Source: Siccirubricoccus deserti (lineage in GTDB: Bacteria > Pseudomonadota > Alphaproteobacteria > Acetobacterales > Acetobacteraceae). From it: a stretch of 64,000 bases of DNA. How positions within the stretch are numbered: position 1 is the first letter of the stretch; the number at the start of each line of letters is the position of its first letter. The notes below the pieces were generated by a model, which was not told the origin of the DNA, searched no databases, and worked only from the letters and a program-made list of their open reading frames with translations. Positions 51,457 to 60,673 of the stretch are shown piece by piece. The position numbers and the translations under genes were made by a program. Location of the stretch: the NCBI RefSeq assembly GCF_014283215.1, contig NZ_JACOMF010000008.1, forward strand, positions 119,569 through 183,568. The letters run 5' to 3'.

Positions 51457-52746
51457 ATGATGGCCAATAGGTTTCGACGCGGGCGCGCGCCGCTTGGATT
51501 CGTCGTCACGGCCCAGGCAGCCCTGTTCCTGGGCTGGGCCGCGGGCGAGGCGACGGCCCAAGGCGTCTCGCCGCGGGACGTGCAGCGCGGCATGACCGTG
51601 AACACCCGTCCGCGGCCGGACTACGACCCGCTCGGCGTCCGGCTCGGCGGTTTTCGGCTGGACGGTCTGGTGGAGATCGCCCCAGGCTTCGACAGCAACC
51701 TGTTCGGTCGCAAGAACAACGTCGAATCCGATGGCTTCGTCGACCAGAATGTTGCGCTCAACCTGCGCAGCGACTGGACCACCCATGCGGTGGGCGCCGA
51801 AGCGACCATGAACGCCCGGCAATACTTCAGTAGCAGCCCGCTGGACTACCAGGACTGGGGGGTCGGCGGCTTCGGCCGCTACGACTTCTCCGCCGACACC
51901 AGCGTCGAGGGCCGCTACCGCCATTCGCGTGACCACCTCGACGTGTACAGCTTCGACGTGCAGAGCGCCGGCATCGGCCAGCCGGTGCCCTTCGACAGCG
52001 ACGAGGTCACGGTGACCGGCAACACCCGGTTCAACCGCGTCGGCGTACTCGGCACCGGCGTCTACCGCACCTACCGCTTCCAGGATGTGACCATTGGCGG
52101 CGTCAACAACCAGACATCGCTCAACGACTTCAACACCGCGATCGGCGCCGTCGGCGTGAGCTATGCGGTGGCGCAGGGCCGCTCGGTCACCGGCGTGGTG
52201 CGGCTGCAGGACATCTCCTACACCAATAGCATCTCGCATAGCCGCAACAGCTTCACCTGGGAGGCGCTGCTCGGCTTCGAATACGACTTCGACGGCGTCT
52301 GGTCGGGCCGCATCGCGGTCGGCTGGCGGCAACGCGAGTACGAAGGGCCGGGGATCAAGCCGCTGGAAGGGCTGGCGGTGGAAGGCCAGCTTACCTGGGT
52401 GCCGACCCAGCTCACCACCGTACGCTTCAATGTCGCCCGCACCATCGACGAGTCGATCCGCCGCGACGCGGTCAGCTTCCAGCGGCTGCAGGGTGGCGTG
52501 GCGGTGGACCATGAATTCCGCCGCAACATCATCCTTGGCGCCGATTTCCGCGCCGACCGCCGCGAGTATCAAAGCCCGAACCAAACCGCCACCGATGCGT
52601 TGCTGACCCTGACGACCCGTTACCTGCTGAACCGCAACGTCCAGATCATCGGGAGCTACTCCTATTCGCGGCGGCTTGAATCCAGCGGCGGATTGCCTGA
52701 ATACGACCGAAACCTCGTTCAGCTCAGGCTCCGATTTGCCATTTGA
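51457..52746 (+). CDS. Outer-membrane beta-barrel protein (BBP2-like, exopolysaccharide-associated type)
   Basis: This 429-residue protein has a signal peptide (cut near GEATAQG), a short plug-like lead (RPRPDYDPLGVRLGGFRLDG) and then a run of alternating aromatic/polar strands such as VEIAPGFDSNLFGRKNNVES, WTTHAVGAEATMNARQYFSS and RNVQIIGSYSYSRRLESSGG, ending in a strand with a terminal Ile (LVQLRLRFAI), a beta-barrel assembly signal. This is the pattern of beta-barrel porin 2 / EpsL-like proteins of polysaccharide export loci. It overlaps the glycosyltransferase gene and is divergent from the secretion operon. Confidence 0.82.
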   Translation: MMANRFRRGRAPLGFVVTAQAALFLGWAAGEATAQGVSPRDVQRGMTVNTRPRPDYDPLGVRLGGFRLDGLVEIAPGFDSNLFGRKNNVESDGFVDQNVALNLRSDWTTHAVGAEATMNARQYFSSSPLDYQDWGVGGFGRYDFSADTSVEGRYRHSRDHLDVYSFDVQSAGIGQPVPFDSDEVTVTGNTRFNRVGVLGTGVYRTYRFQDVTIGGVNNQTSLNDFNTAIGAVGVSYAVAQGRSVTGVVRLQDISYTNSISHSRNSFTWEALLGFEYDFDGVWSGRIAVGWRQREYEGPGIKPLEGLAVEGQLTWVPTQLTTVRFNVARTIDESIRRDAVSFQRLQGGVAVDHEFRRNIILGADFRADRREYQSPNQTATDALLTLTTRYLLNRNVQIIGSYSYSRRLESSGGLPEYDRNLVQLRLRFAI

Positions 52747-53518
52747 CGCTCTAACCCTGGGCAACCCGCAGGACGGCGCGCCCACCCTCCGGCTGCTCGG
52801 CCTCGATTTCGCAGACCTGACGCTGCCCGCCGTGGTGGCGCGGCTGGCGGCACGTCCGGCGGATGCGCCGTTCAGCTATGTGGTGACGCCGAACGCCGAC
52901 CATCTGGTGCGGCTGGCCCGTCGCCCTGCCCTACGGCCGCTCTACCACGAGGCCGGGCTGCGGCTGCTCGACAGCCGGGTGGTGGCACGGCTGGCCCGGC
53001 TGATGGGCCTGCCGGCGCCGCAGGTGGTGCCGGGCAGCGACCTGGTGGCGGCACTTGTCGGCCAGGCGATTGCGCCGGAGGAACCGGTGACCATCCTCGG
53101 GATGCCAGCGGAGGCGGTCGAGGTGCTGCGGCGGCGCACCGGCCTCAACCGCATCGCCCACCACGACCCGCCGATGGGCTTCGAGCACGATCCGGCGGCG
53201 CTGGTCGCGGCGCTCGACTTCATCGAGGCGCATCCGGCACGCTTCACCTTCCTCGCGGTGGGCTCGCCGCGGCAGTGCATGGTGGCGAACGCCCTGGCGC
53301 GGCGCGGCGTCGCCCGCGGCACCGGCCTCTGCATCGGGGCCAGCCTGCTGTTCCTGTGCGGGCTGGAGAAGCGGGCGCCGCAGCCGGTGCAACGGGCCGG
53401 GCTGGAATGGGCGTGGCGGCTGGCCGCAGATCCGCGCCGGCTGGCGCGGCGCTACCTGGTCGACAGCCCGGCGATCGTCACCCTGCTGCGGCAGGAGGCC
53501 CGGCTGCGCCGGAACTGA
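52736..53518 (+). CDS. WecG/TagA/CpsF-family glycosyltransferase
   Basis: This protein of about 260 residues has the GT26 signature: LRLLGLDFADLTLPAVVARL, FSYVVTPNADHLVRLARRPA, RLLDSRVVARLARLMGLPAP and FLAVGSPRQCMVANALARRG, then the GASLLFLCGLEKRAPQPVQR segment. GT26 enzymes add sugars such as ManNAcA or glucuronic acid to lipid-linked sugars in exopolysaccharide or teichoic-acid paths. The start is uncertain: TTG 52736 overlaps the barrel gene by 11 bases; TTG 52676 would overlap by 71. Linkage to the barrel gene suggests EPS synthesis. Confidence 0.82.
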   Translation: MPFDALTLGNPQDGAPTLRLLGLDFADLTLPAVVARLAARPADAPFSYVVTPNADHLVRLARRPALRPLYHEAGLRLLDSRVVARLARLMGLPAPQVVPGSDLVAALVGQAIAPEEPVTILGMPAEAVEVLRRRTGLNRIAHHDPPMGFEHDPAALVAALDFIEAHPARFTFLAVGSPRQCMVANALARRGVARGTGLCIGASLLFLCGLEKRAPQPVQRAGLEWAWRLAADPRRLARRYLVDSPAIVTLLRQEARLRRN

Positions 53519-53871
53519 GGCGCCGGGCCGCTCAGCCGGCCTGAGAAGGGGATTGCGGCCACGGATTGGCGCTGCCGATGTGGCCGGCATGATGCCGCAG
53601 CGATGGGCAGGGGTTGCCTTGAACCTGCGCATCGCGGAAACAATCGCCTGCTGCCTTGGGACACGGTGGCGACGGCCGCCTGGCCCAACCCGGACCCATG
53701 GCCTGCGCGGCTCGATCGGTCCCTGACCGGCATCCTGAACGACGCCTTCGGGCGGGATGCCGCCCGGGGTCCAGGCACCGCCAGACGCTGCGGCAGCGAC
53801 ACCGGCGACCTGCGTTCGCCTTGCACCAAGGACGCCACCCCGACCGGGAGGGGGTGGCGAGGAGAGACTGG
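53519..53871 (+). other. 353-base leader/intergenic region before glutamate dehydrogenase
   Basis: No gene is visible. GGGCGG-GATG-CCGCCC (53750-53765) is a perfect hairpin, and GCCACCCC (53834-53841) pairs with GGGGTGGC (53851-53858) right before the GGAGAG ribosome site. The second could control access to the ribosome site. I recognise no known riboswitch class. Confidence 0.4.
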
Positions 53872-55137
53872 ATGAATCAGGACAATATCCTCGACCTGGC
53901 GCTCACGCGCCTCGATGAGGCTGCGCGTCATCTGGAAATCGACAGCGACGTCCTCGAGCGCCTGAAATACCCGCGCGAGACCACCAAGGTCCGGCTGATG
54001 ATCCGGATGGACGATGGCTCCCGGAAATCCTTCCTCGCCTGGCGTTGCCGCTACGACGACACCCGCGGACCGACCAAGGGCGGCATCCGCTTCCATCCCG
54101 ACTCCACGGAGGCGGAGGTTGAGACGCTCGCCTTCTGGATGACCTTCAAATGCGCTGTCATGAACCTGCCCTATGGTGGTGGGAAGGGTGCGGTGCAGGT
54201 GGACCCGCGCACTCTCTCGAAGGCCGAGCTGGAGCGGCTTTCGCGCGCCTATGTGCAGGCCTTCGCCCGCATCCTCGGCCCGGACCGCGACATCCCGGCA
54301 CCGGATGTCTACACCAACGCCATGATCATGGGCTGGATGGCCGATGAATACGCCAGCATCGTCGGCCAGTCGGTCCCGGCGGTGATTACCGGCAAGCCCA
54401 TCGCATTGGGCGGCTCGCTCGGCCGCGACGACGCCACGGCGCGCGGCGGCTACTACCTGCTGCGGCATCTGGCGCGGGAGCTGGGGCTGCGCGAGCGGAT
54501 GCGTGTCGCGGTGCAGGGCTTCGGCAATGCCGGCCAGTTCATCGCCAGCCTGCTGGCGGCGGATGGCCACAGCATCGTGGCGGTGTCCGATTCGCGCGGC
54601 GCGGTGCATTGCCCGGATGGCCTCCATATTGAAGCGCTGCTGCGCGCCAAGACGGCCGGCAAGTCGGTGACCTCCCTCGCCGGCCAGGCCGGGGTCACCG
54701 AAGTGCCGGCCGAGGATCTGGTCACGCTTGACTGCGACGTGCTGGTCCCCGCCGCGCTCGAGAACATGATCCATGAGGGCAATGCCCGGCAGGTCCGCGC
54801 GCGGGTGATTCTGGAACTGGCCAACGGCCCGATCACGCCCGAGGCAGATCGCATCCTGACGGAGGCCGGGGCGCTGGTGCTGCCCGACATCCTGGCCAAT
54901 GCCGGCGGCGTCACCGTCTCCTACTTCGAATGGGTCCAGAACCGCCAGGGCTTCTACTGGACCGTCGAGGAGGTGCATGAGCGGCTGAAGGTGATCATGG
55001 AACGGGAAGGCCGCCGGATCTGGGACATTGCCCAGGAGCGGCAGGTGCCACTGCGCACCGCGGCCTATGTCCATGCCCTTTCACGCCTCGCCAGCGCCAT
55101 CGAGGCGCATGGCACGCAGCAGTTCTTCACGAGCTGA
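53872..55137 (+). CDS. gdhA: NAD(P)-dependent glutamate dehydrogenase (Glu/Leu/Phe/Val family)
   Basis: This 421-residue protein has the GDH marks: RGPTKGGIRFHP (Lys69), FWMTFKCAVMNLPYGGGKGA (Lys93, Lys105), PAPDVYTNAMIMGWMADEY with the catalytic Asp, and the Rossmann segment VAVQGFGNAGQFIASLLAAD. The glycine-rich GFGNAG form and length fit the short, hexameric GDH used by many bacteria and archaea. It interconverts glutamate and 2-oxoglutarate plus ammonia. The ATG at 53872 follows a GGAGAG site; longer frames upstream run through the structured leader. It is convergent with the ABC1 kinase gene. Confidence 0.93.
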   Translation: MNQDNILDLALTRLDEAARHLEIDSDVLERLKYPRETTKVRLMIRMDDGSRKSFLAWRCRYDDTRGPTKGGIRFHPDSTEAEVETLAFWMTFKCAVMNLPYGGGKGAVQVDPRTLSKAELERLSRAYVQAFARILGPDRDIPAPDVYTNAMIMGWMADEYASIVGQSVPAVITGKPIALGGSLGRDDATARGGYYLLRHLARELGLRERMRVAVQGFGNAGQFIASLLAADGHSIVAVSDSRGAVHCPDGLHIEALLRAKTAGKSVTSLAGQAGVTEVPAEDLVTLDCDVLVPAALENMIHEGNARQVRARVILELANGPITPEADRILTEAGALVLPDILANAGGVTVSYFEWVQNRQGFYWTVEEVHERLKVIMEREGRRIWDIAQERQVPLRTAAYVHALSRLASAIEAHGTQQFFTS

Positions 55138-55153
55138 CGTCCCGGCGTCCGGA

Positions 55154-55193
55154 GCGGATCGCTGCGGGAGGTTCACGTCCCTCTGCGGTCCGC
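55154..55193 (+). terminator. Hairpin after glutamate dehydrogenase
   Basis: GCGGATCGC (55154-55162) pairs with GCGGTCCGC (55185-55193) with one G-U pair, and the loop can pair further. It starts 17 bases after the gdhA stop and is a plausible terminator. Confidence 0.45.
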
Positions 55194-55220
55194 CTTGGAC
55201 ATGCGGCCTTGGACATGCGG
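55193..55220. repeat. 14-base tandem duplication
   Basis: CCTTGGACATGCGG occurs twice head to tail directly after the gdhA hairpin. It is probably a slippage product with no function. The remaining gap up to 55316 shows nothing recognisable. Confidence 0.6.
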
Positions 55221-55316
55221 CGAAAACAGGTGGTCGGAAACCGCCGGGTCAAACCCGGCCTGACGGAGAGGTGGTGCCCCCGCACCCCTGCCGGCGTTCT
55301 TCCCTAGCCTGCCAGA

Positions 55317-56687
55317 TCAGGCCACCCCGGCGCCCGGCATCGGCCCGGGCACCCGCGCCTCGCGCAGCGCCGCCGCCTGGCGTTCGGCGAGGCCGGCGGC
55401 GTCGAAACCCTCGATCATTTCCATGAACATCCGGTGCCAGTTCATCTCCGCCCGCAGCCGGAGGAAAACGCTGCCGAGGCCGATGGCGGCGCGGTCCATC
55501 AACGGGAACTCGCGCGGGATCTTCACCCCGCCGGTGCGCTTCAGCCCCTTGTGCACTTCGGCCGCCACCTTGCGGCCATAGGAGACGTCGTCGCTCTCCT
55601 GGATCGGCCGCACCCGGTCCTGCACCAGCGGCTCATACAGGAATCGCGCCCAGAGGCTCAGCACCGCCATGGTGTCCTTCGACAGGTTGCGGAAGCCCCA
55701 GATGCGGTAGGCCTCGGCCGCCTTCTCCTCGTCATGGTCGCGCACCGCCTCGAACAGCAGGATGACGCCACCGACGAAGCTCGGCGGGAAGACGCGGATG
55801 GTGCCGAAGTCGAAGAGGTTGATGCCCTGGCGATCCGGCCGGACCTGGTAATTCCCCAAATGCGGGTCGCCGTGGATCACCCCGTAGCGGTAGAATGGCA
55901 GGTACCAAGCGTGGAACAGCGCCTCGGCATAGGCGCGGCGCTCCTCCTGCGGCGGGTTCTCCTCCAGCCGCTTGGCGAGCGCCCTGCCCTCCAGCCAGCT
56001 CATGGTCAGCAGCCTTGTGGTGCAATAGCCCTCGACCGGCACCGGCACTTCGACGCGCTTCTGGCCGGCCAGCATCAGGCCATAGAGCCGCTGGTGCGCC
56101 GCCTCGCGCAGGTAGTCCAGTTCCTCGCGCAGCCGGTCGCGCATCTCCTGGTAGACCTCGCCATGGTCGAGGGCGCTGTCCATCCGGCGGTAGACCTGCA
56201 TGGCCAGCTTGAGCTGGCGGAGGTCGGCCTCCACCACGCTCGGCATGTCGGGGTATTGCAGCTTGCAGGCCACCGGCCTGCCATCCGGCAGCGCCGCGCG
56301 GTGGACCTGGCCGAGCGAGGCGGCGGCGGCGGCCTCGCGGCCGAAGGTCTGGAACTTCGCCTCCCAGCCCGGCCCCAGCTCGCTCTGCATCCGGCGGCGG
56401 ACGAAGGGCCAGCCCATCGGCGGAGCATTGGCCTGCAGCGTCTCCAACTGCTGGGCATATTCCTCGGGCAATGCATCCGGCACGGTGGAGAGGAATTGCG
56501 CCACCTTCATCAGCGGGCCCTTCAGCCCGCCGAGAATCGCCTTCAGATCCTCGGCATGCGCCGCCTTGTCGGTCTTGAAGCCGAACATGCGCTCGCCAGC
56601 GACCCGCGCGGCGATGCCGCCGACCGCGCCCGAGGTCCGCGCCATCCGGCGGATCTCGCCGAACAGCGTGCTCTCACGCTCGCTCAT
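55317..56687 (-). CDS. ABC1/UbiB-family atypical kinase
   Basis: This 456-residue protein has the ABC1 (AarF/ADCK/UbiB) fold: the family KxGQ element appears as GPLMKVAQFLSTVPDALPEE, followed by ASLGQVHRAALPDGRPVACK with the ATP-binding lysine, YRYGVIHGDPHLGNYQ as catalytic loop and INLFDFGTIRVF as the metal-binding DFG. Members support ubiquinone synthesis or other lipid-linked processes as ATPases. There are no membrane helices at the C-terminus, unlike UbiB. It overlaps the oligoendopeptidase gene by four bases. Confidence 0.88.
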   Translation of the reverse strand: MSERESTLFGEIRRMARTSGAVGGIAARVAGERMFGFKTDKAAHAEDLKAILGGLKGPLMKVAQFLSTVPDALPEEYAQQLETLQANAPPMGWPFVRRRMQSELGPGWEAKFQTFGREAAAAASLGQVHRAALPDGRPVACKLQYPDMPSVVEADLRQLKLAMQVYRRMDSALDHGEVYQEMRDRLREELDYLREAAHQRLYGLMLAGQKRVEVPVPVEGYCTTRLLTMSWLEGRALAKRLEENPPQEERRAYAEALFHAWYLPFYRYGVIHGDPHLGNYQVRPDRQGINLFDFGTIRVFPPSFVGGVILLFEAVRDHDEEKAAEAYRIWGFRNLSKDTMAVLSLWARFLYEPLVQDRVRPIQESDDVSYGRKVAAEVHKGLKRTGGVKIPREFPLMDRAAIGLGSVFLRLRAEMNWHRMFMEMIEGFDAAGLAERQAAALREARVPGPMPGAGVA

Positions 56688-58561
56688 GCGGTCGCCTCAA
56701 GCTCGTCGATGAAGCCGGCGATCACATCCAGCCCGCGCTTCCAGAATTGCGGGTCGGAGGCGTCGAGGCCGAAGGGCGCCAGCAGCTCCCTGTGCCGCAG
56801 GGTGCCGCCGGCCTTCAGCAGCGCGAGGTATTTCTGCTCGAACCCCGGCACCGCGCCGTCGCGGTAGACGCCGTAGAGCGCATTCACCAGGCAATCGCCG
56901 AAGGCATAGGCGTAGACGTAGAAAGGCGTGTGCACGAAATGCGGGATGTAGGCCCAGTAGGCGCCGTAATCCTCGGTGAAGTCGAAGGCCGGGCCGAGGC
57001 TCTCCCGCTGCACCTGCATCCAGATCTCGGCGATGCGCTCGGCGGCGATCTCGCCCTTGCGGCGCTCGTCGTGCAGCAAGGTCTCGAAGCGGTAGAAGGC
57101 GATCTGCCGCACCACAGTGTTCAGCATGTCCTCGACCTTGCTCGCCAGCATGGCGCGGCGGCGGCGGGAATCGGTCTCGGCGTCCAGCAGCCCGCGGAAG
57201 GTCAGCATCTCGCCAAAGACCGAGGCGGTCTCGGCCAGGGTTAGCGGCGTGCCGGAGAGCAGGTAGCCCTGCTCCGCCGCCAGTACCTGATGCACGCCGT
57301 GCCCCAGCTCATGCGCCAGGGTCATCACGTCGCGGGTCTTGCCGTGGTAGTTCAGCAGCAGGTAGGGGTGGGCGGAGGGCACGGTCGGATGCGCGAAGGC
57401 GCCGCTCGCCTTGCCCGGCCGCAGCGCCGCATCCACCCAGGGCCGCTCGAAGAAGCGGCCGCCGATCTCGGCGAGCTGCGGGCTGAAGGCGCGGTAGCTG
57501 TCGAGCACGGTGCGCACCGCCTGCGGCCAGGCGATCGGCCGGTCGTCCTCGTCCGGCAGCGGCGCGTTGCGGTCCCAGTGCATCAGCTTCGGCAGGCCGA
57601 GCCACTTCGCCTTCATCGCATAGTAGCGGTGCGACAGCCGCGGGAAGCTTTCCCTGACCGCGCCGACCAGCGCGTCCACCACCTCGTCCTCGACCATGTT
57701 GGCGCGGTTGCGGGCCGAGCCGGGGCGCGGGTAGCGCCGCCAATTGTCAAGGATCTCCTTGTCCTTCGCCAGGGTGTTGGTGATCAGCGAGAACAGCCGG
57801 ATGCGGCTGCCGAAGGCTTCCGAGACCCCCTGCGCCGCCGCCTGGCGCACCGCGCGGTCCCGGTCCGACAGCTTGTTCAGCGCCGCCGAGACGGTCAGCT
57901 CCTCGCCGGCGACGGTCACGCTCATGCCGGCGATGGTCTCGTCGAACAGCCGGTTCCAGGCGGAGCGGCCGGTAACCTCCTTCTCGTGCAGCAGCTTCTC
58001 CATCTCGTCGGAGAGCTGGTGCGGCCGGAACACCCGCAGGTCGCGCAGCCAGGGCCGCCACCGCGCCAGGGCCGGGCTGGCCGCCAGCTTGCGGTCGAGC
58101 TCGGCGTCCTCCAGCCGGTTCAACTCCAGGGTGAAGAACAGCAGGTGCGAGGAGATCGCCGTCACCCGTTCCTGCAAGGTCTGGTAGAAACGGCCATTCG
58201 CCGGGTCCTGGGCATTGCCGGCGAAGATCAGCTGGCCGTAGCTCATCGCCCGGCCGAGCACTTCCTCGATCCGCTCATAGCCGGAGATGGCCTCGGCCAG
58301 CGCCTCGCCGGAGAGGGTGGCGAGCTTGCCGGCGTGGCGGGCGGCGAAGGCCTTGCCATCCGTCTCGGCCCGGTCGAGATCAGCGGCGAGCGCCGGGTCC
58401 TCGGGCGAGGCGTAGAGGTCGGAGAGGTCCCAACTCGGCAGCGGACCGCCGTCGCCGGGGCTGCCGGCATCGAGCGGCGAGAGAGCGGGGGCGGTCGCCC
58501 GGCCCGCGGCGGAATCCGCGGCGGATCGGGGCGTGGGCGAAATGGGCTCGGATCGGGTCAC
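56684..58561 (-). CDS. pepF: M3-family oligoendopeptidase (PepF-like)
   Basis: This 625-residue metallopeptidase has the zinc motif VMTLAHELGHGVHQ (HExGH, about residues 415-428) and the M3B blocks FFERPWVDAALRPGKASGAF and HTPFYVYAYAFGDCLVNALY, after the N-terminal helical domain starting SWDLSDLYASPEDPA. PepF enzymes cut oligopeptides in the cytosol. A Pro/Ala-rich tail of about 45 residues precedes the conserved part. It is co-translated with the ABC1 kinase gene and divergent from the acyl-CoA synthetase gene (79-base gap). Confidence 0.93.
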   Translation of the reverse strand: MTRSEPISPTPRSAADSAAGRATAPALSPLDAGSPGDGGPLPSWDLSDLYASPEDPALAADLDRAETDGKAFAARHAGKLATLSGEALAEAISGYERIEEVLGRAMSYGQLIFAGNAQDPANGRFYQTLQERVTAISSHLLFFTLELNRLEDAELDRKLAASPALARWRPWLRDLRVFRPHQLSDEMEKLLHEKEVTGRSAWNRLFDETIAGMSVTVAGEELTVSAALNKLSDRDRAVRQAAAQGVSEAFGSRIRLFSLITNTLAKDKEILDNWRRYPRPGSARNRANMVEDEVVDALVGAVRESFPRLSHRYYAMKAKWLGLPKLMHWDRNAPLPDEDDRPIAWPQAVRTVLDSYRAFSPQLAEIGGRFFERPWVDAALRPGKASGAFAHPTVPSAHPYLLLNYHGKTRDVMTLAHELGHGVHQVLAAEQGYLLSGTPLTLAETASVFGEMLTFRGLLDAETDSRRRRAMLASKVEDMLNTVVRQIAFYRFETLLHDERRKGEIAAERIAEIWMQVQRESLGPAFDFTEDYGAYWAYIPHFVHTPFYVYAYAFGDCLVNALYGVYRDGAVPGFEQKYLALLKAGGTLRHRELLAPFGLDASDPQFWKRGLDVIAGFIDELEATA

Positions 58562-58640
58562 ATCCCTGCATATATGGCGTGGCAGGTCGTGGCCAAGCCG
58601 TGATCATGCGTCGCCGGACGGATGGGAGGGGTGGGGAGAG

Positions 58641-60437
58641 ATGAACACCACGAATGCCGGGGCATCGGCGGCCGCAGCCGCCGGCATGGCACCCTCCCGA
58701 GAGTGCAACCATGCTGCCTCCGAAGCCAACCAATGGAACAGCCTGCCCTGGATGCTGCTCGACATCGCCCGTCGCCAGCCGGAAGCGCCGATGGTGCGGT
58801 TCTGGCGCAGCGGCGGCTGGCAGCGCATGACATGGGGCGAATTCGCCGCCAGCGTCGCCAATGTCGCCGCCTGGTTGCGCCAGGCCGGCATCGCCCCGGG
58901 CGACCGGGTTCTGCTGGTCAGCGAGAGCCGGCCGGAATGGAACGTCGCCGATGCCGCGCTGATGGCGATCGGCGCGGTGACCGTACCGACCTACACCACC
59001 AACACCACCGCCGACCACGCGCATGTCATCCGTGATTCCGGGGCGCGGGCGGCGATCGTCTCCACCCCGGCGCTGGCGGCGCGGGTGGCGGAGGCGGCGG
59101 CCGGGCAGCTCGACCTGCTGCTGCTGCTCGATCCGGCGGAGGACCAGGCGCCGGCGGGCATTCGCGTGCACCCCTGGGCGACGGCCCTGGCCACCCCGGG
59201 CGACCTGCCGCTGCTGATGGCGGAGGCCGAGCAGATCCCGCCCGGCCGCCTCGCCTGCCTGATCTACACCTCCGGCACCGGCGGGCTGCCGCGCGGGGTG
59301 ATGCTGCCGCATCGCGCCGTGCTGGCGAACCGCGCCGGCATCGCCGGGCTGCTGGAACGGCTCGGCGTCGCCGGCACGCCCTACCTCTCCTTCCTGCCGC
59401 TGTCGCATGCCTATGAGCATACGGTGGGCTGCTTCCTGCTGCCCTCGGTGGGAATGGAGGTGGTCTACTCCCGTGGTGCCGACCGGCTCTCCGCCGAGTT
59501 GGCCGAGGTCCGGCCAAGCCTTGTCACCGCGGTGCCCCGGCTGTTCGAGCTGATGCGCGCCCGCATGCTGGCGCAGCTGGAGAAGGAATCGGCGCTGAAG
59601 CGGCGACTGTTCGAGCGGACGGTGGCACTTGGCCTCCGGCGCCTGGATGGGCCAAAGCTCAACCTCTGGGAGCGGGTGCAGGATGCGGTGCTGGACCGGC
59701 TGGTGCGGGACAAGGTGCGGGCCCGCTTCGGCGGCAAACTGCGGGCGCTGGTCTCCGGCGGGGCGCGGCTGGACCCCGACCTCTCCGGCTTCTTCCTCGC
59801 CCTCGGCCTGCCGCTGATCCAGGGTTACGGCCAGAGCGAGGCGGGGCCGGTGATCAGCGTGAACCTGCCCTGGGACAACCACCGGCACACGGTCGGCGCC
59901 CCGCTCCGCGGCGTCGAGGCCTGCATCGCCGCGGATGGCGAGTTGCTGGTGCGCGGGCCGCTGGTGATGGATGGCTACTGGAACGACCCGGCGGCGACGG
60001 CGGCGGCGCTGCGGCCGGGGCCAGATGGCGAGATCTGGCTGCACACCGGCGACGTGGCGCGGATGGAAGCGGGCCGGATCATCATCACCGACCGCAAGCG
60101 CGACTTCATCAAGACGCTCGGCGGCGACATGGTCAGCCCGGCCAAGATCGAGGCACTGCTGATGGCGGAGCCGGAGATCGCCCAGGCAGTCGCTGCCGGC
60201 GAGGGTCAGGCCGGCATCGTCGCCCTGGTGGTGCCGGCCGAGGGCATGGCGGAGAAGGTGGCGGCGGCGATAGCCCGGGTGAACTCCAGGCTGTCCAGCA
60301 TCGAGCGCATCCGCCGCTGGGGCACGGCATCCGCGCCTTTCTCGGTGGAGAACGGGCTGCTGACGCCAACCATGAAGGTAAAGCGGCGCGCGGTGCTGGA
60401 GCGCTATGCGGGGGAGATCGGCCGGTTGTACGGGTAG
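58641..60437 (+). CDS. AMP-forming long-chain acyl-CoA synthetase
   Basis: This 598-residue adenylate-forming enzyme has the P-loop CLIYTSGTGGLPRGVMLPHR, the LIQGYGQSEAGPVISVN motif, the TGDVARMEAGRIIITDRKRD hinge and the C-terminal lysine region NGLLTPTMKVKRRAVLERYA. The layout, with FLPLSHAYEHTVG after the P-loop, is that of FadD15-like long-chain ligases. It activates a fatty acid to its CoA ester via an acyl-AMP. The ATG at 58641 has GGGGAGAG before it. A REP-like unit follows. Confidence 0.92.
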   Translation: MNTTNAGASAAAAAGMAPSRECNHAASEANQWNSLPWMLLDIARRQPEAPMVRFWRSGGWQRMTWGEFAASVANVAAWLRQAGIAPGDRVLLVSESRPEWNVADAALMAIGAVTVPTYTTNTTADHAHVIRDSGARAAIVSTPALAARVAEAAAGQLDLLLLLDPAEDQAPAGIRVHPWATALATPGDLPLLMAEAEQIPPGRLACLIYTSGTGGLPRGVMLPHRAVLANRAGIAGLLERLGVAGTPYLSFLPLSHAYEHTVGCFLLPSVGMEVVYSRGADRLSAELAEVRPSLVTAVPRLFELMRARMLAQLEKESALKRRLFERTVALGLRRLDGPKLNLWERVQDAVLDRLVRDKVRARFGGKLRALVSGGARLDPDLSGFFLALGLPLIQGYGQSEAGPVISVNLPWDNHRHTVGAPLRGVEACIAADGELLVRGPLVMDGYWNDPAATAAALRPGPDGEIWLHTGDVARMEAGRIIITDRKRDFIKTLGGDMVSPAKIEALLMAEPEIAQAVAAGEGQAGIVALVVPAEGMAEKVAAAIARVNSRLSSIERIRRWGTASAPFSVENGLLTPTMKVKRRAVLERYAGEIGRLYG

Positions 60438-60492
60438 CGGGCCGGTTTGCTCCGGCAGGCTGCCGAAGGTCCCCGCGCCCCCACCCTCCCCC

Positions 60493-60573
60493 GTCATGCG
60501 CGGGCTTGAGCCGCGCATCCGCATTCGCGCGAAAGCAACCGGTCAGATGGCCGGATCGGGCCCGGCCACGACG
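60493..60573. repeat. REP-like dispersed intergenic palindrome, copy 2
   Basis: GTCATGCGCGGGCTTGAGCC followed by GCGCATCCGCATTCGCGCGA repeats the unit found at 15286-15333, with one stem mismatch, and the 3' arm continues to GGCCGGATCGGGCCCGGCC ACGAC after a 15-base insertion. It lies between the convergent ligase and phasin-CBS genes. Confidence 0.6.
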
Positions 60574-60673
60574 GGCTGGAGGGAGTGGGGCGGAGTGCCA
60601 ACGCCCATCAGCGCGGTGTTCGGCGGCCACCGGCGATGCGCCCTCCCCCGCCTGGGCGCAGCGGCGCGCCGGC

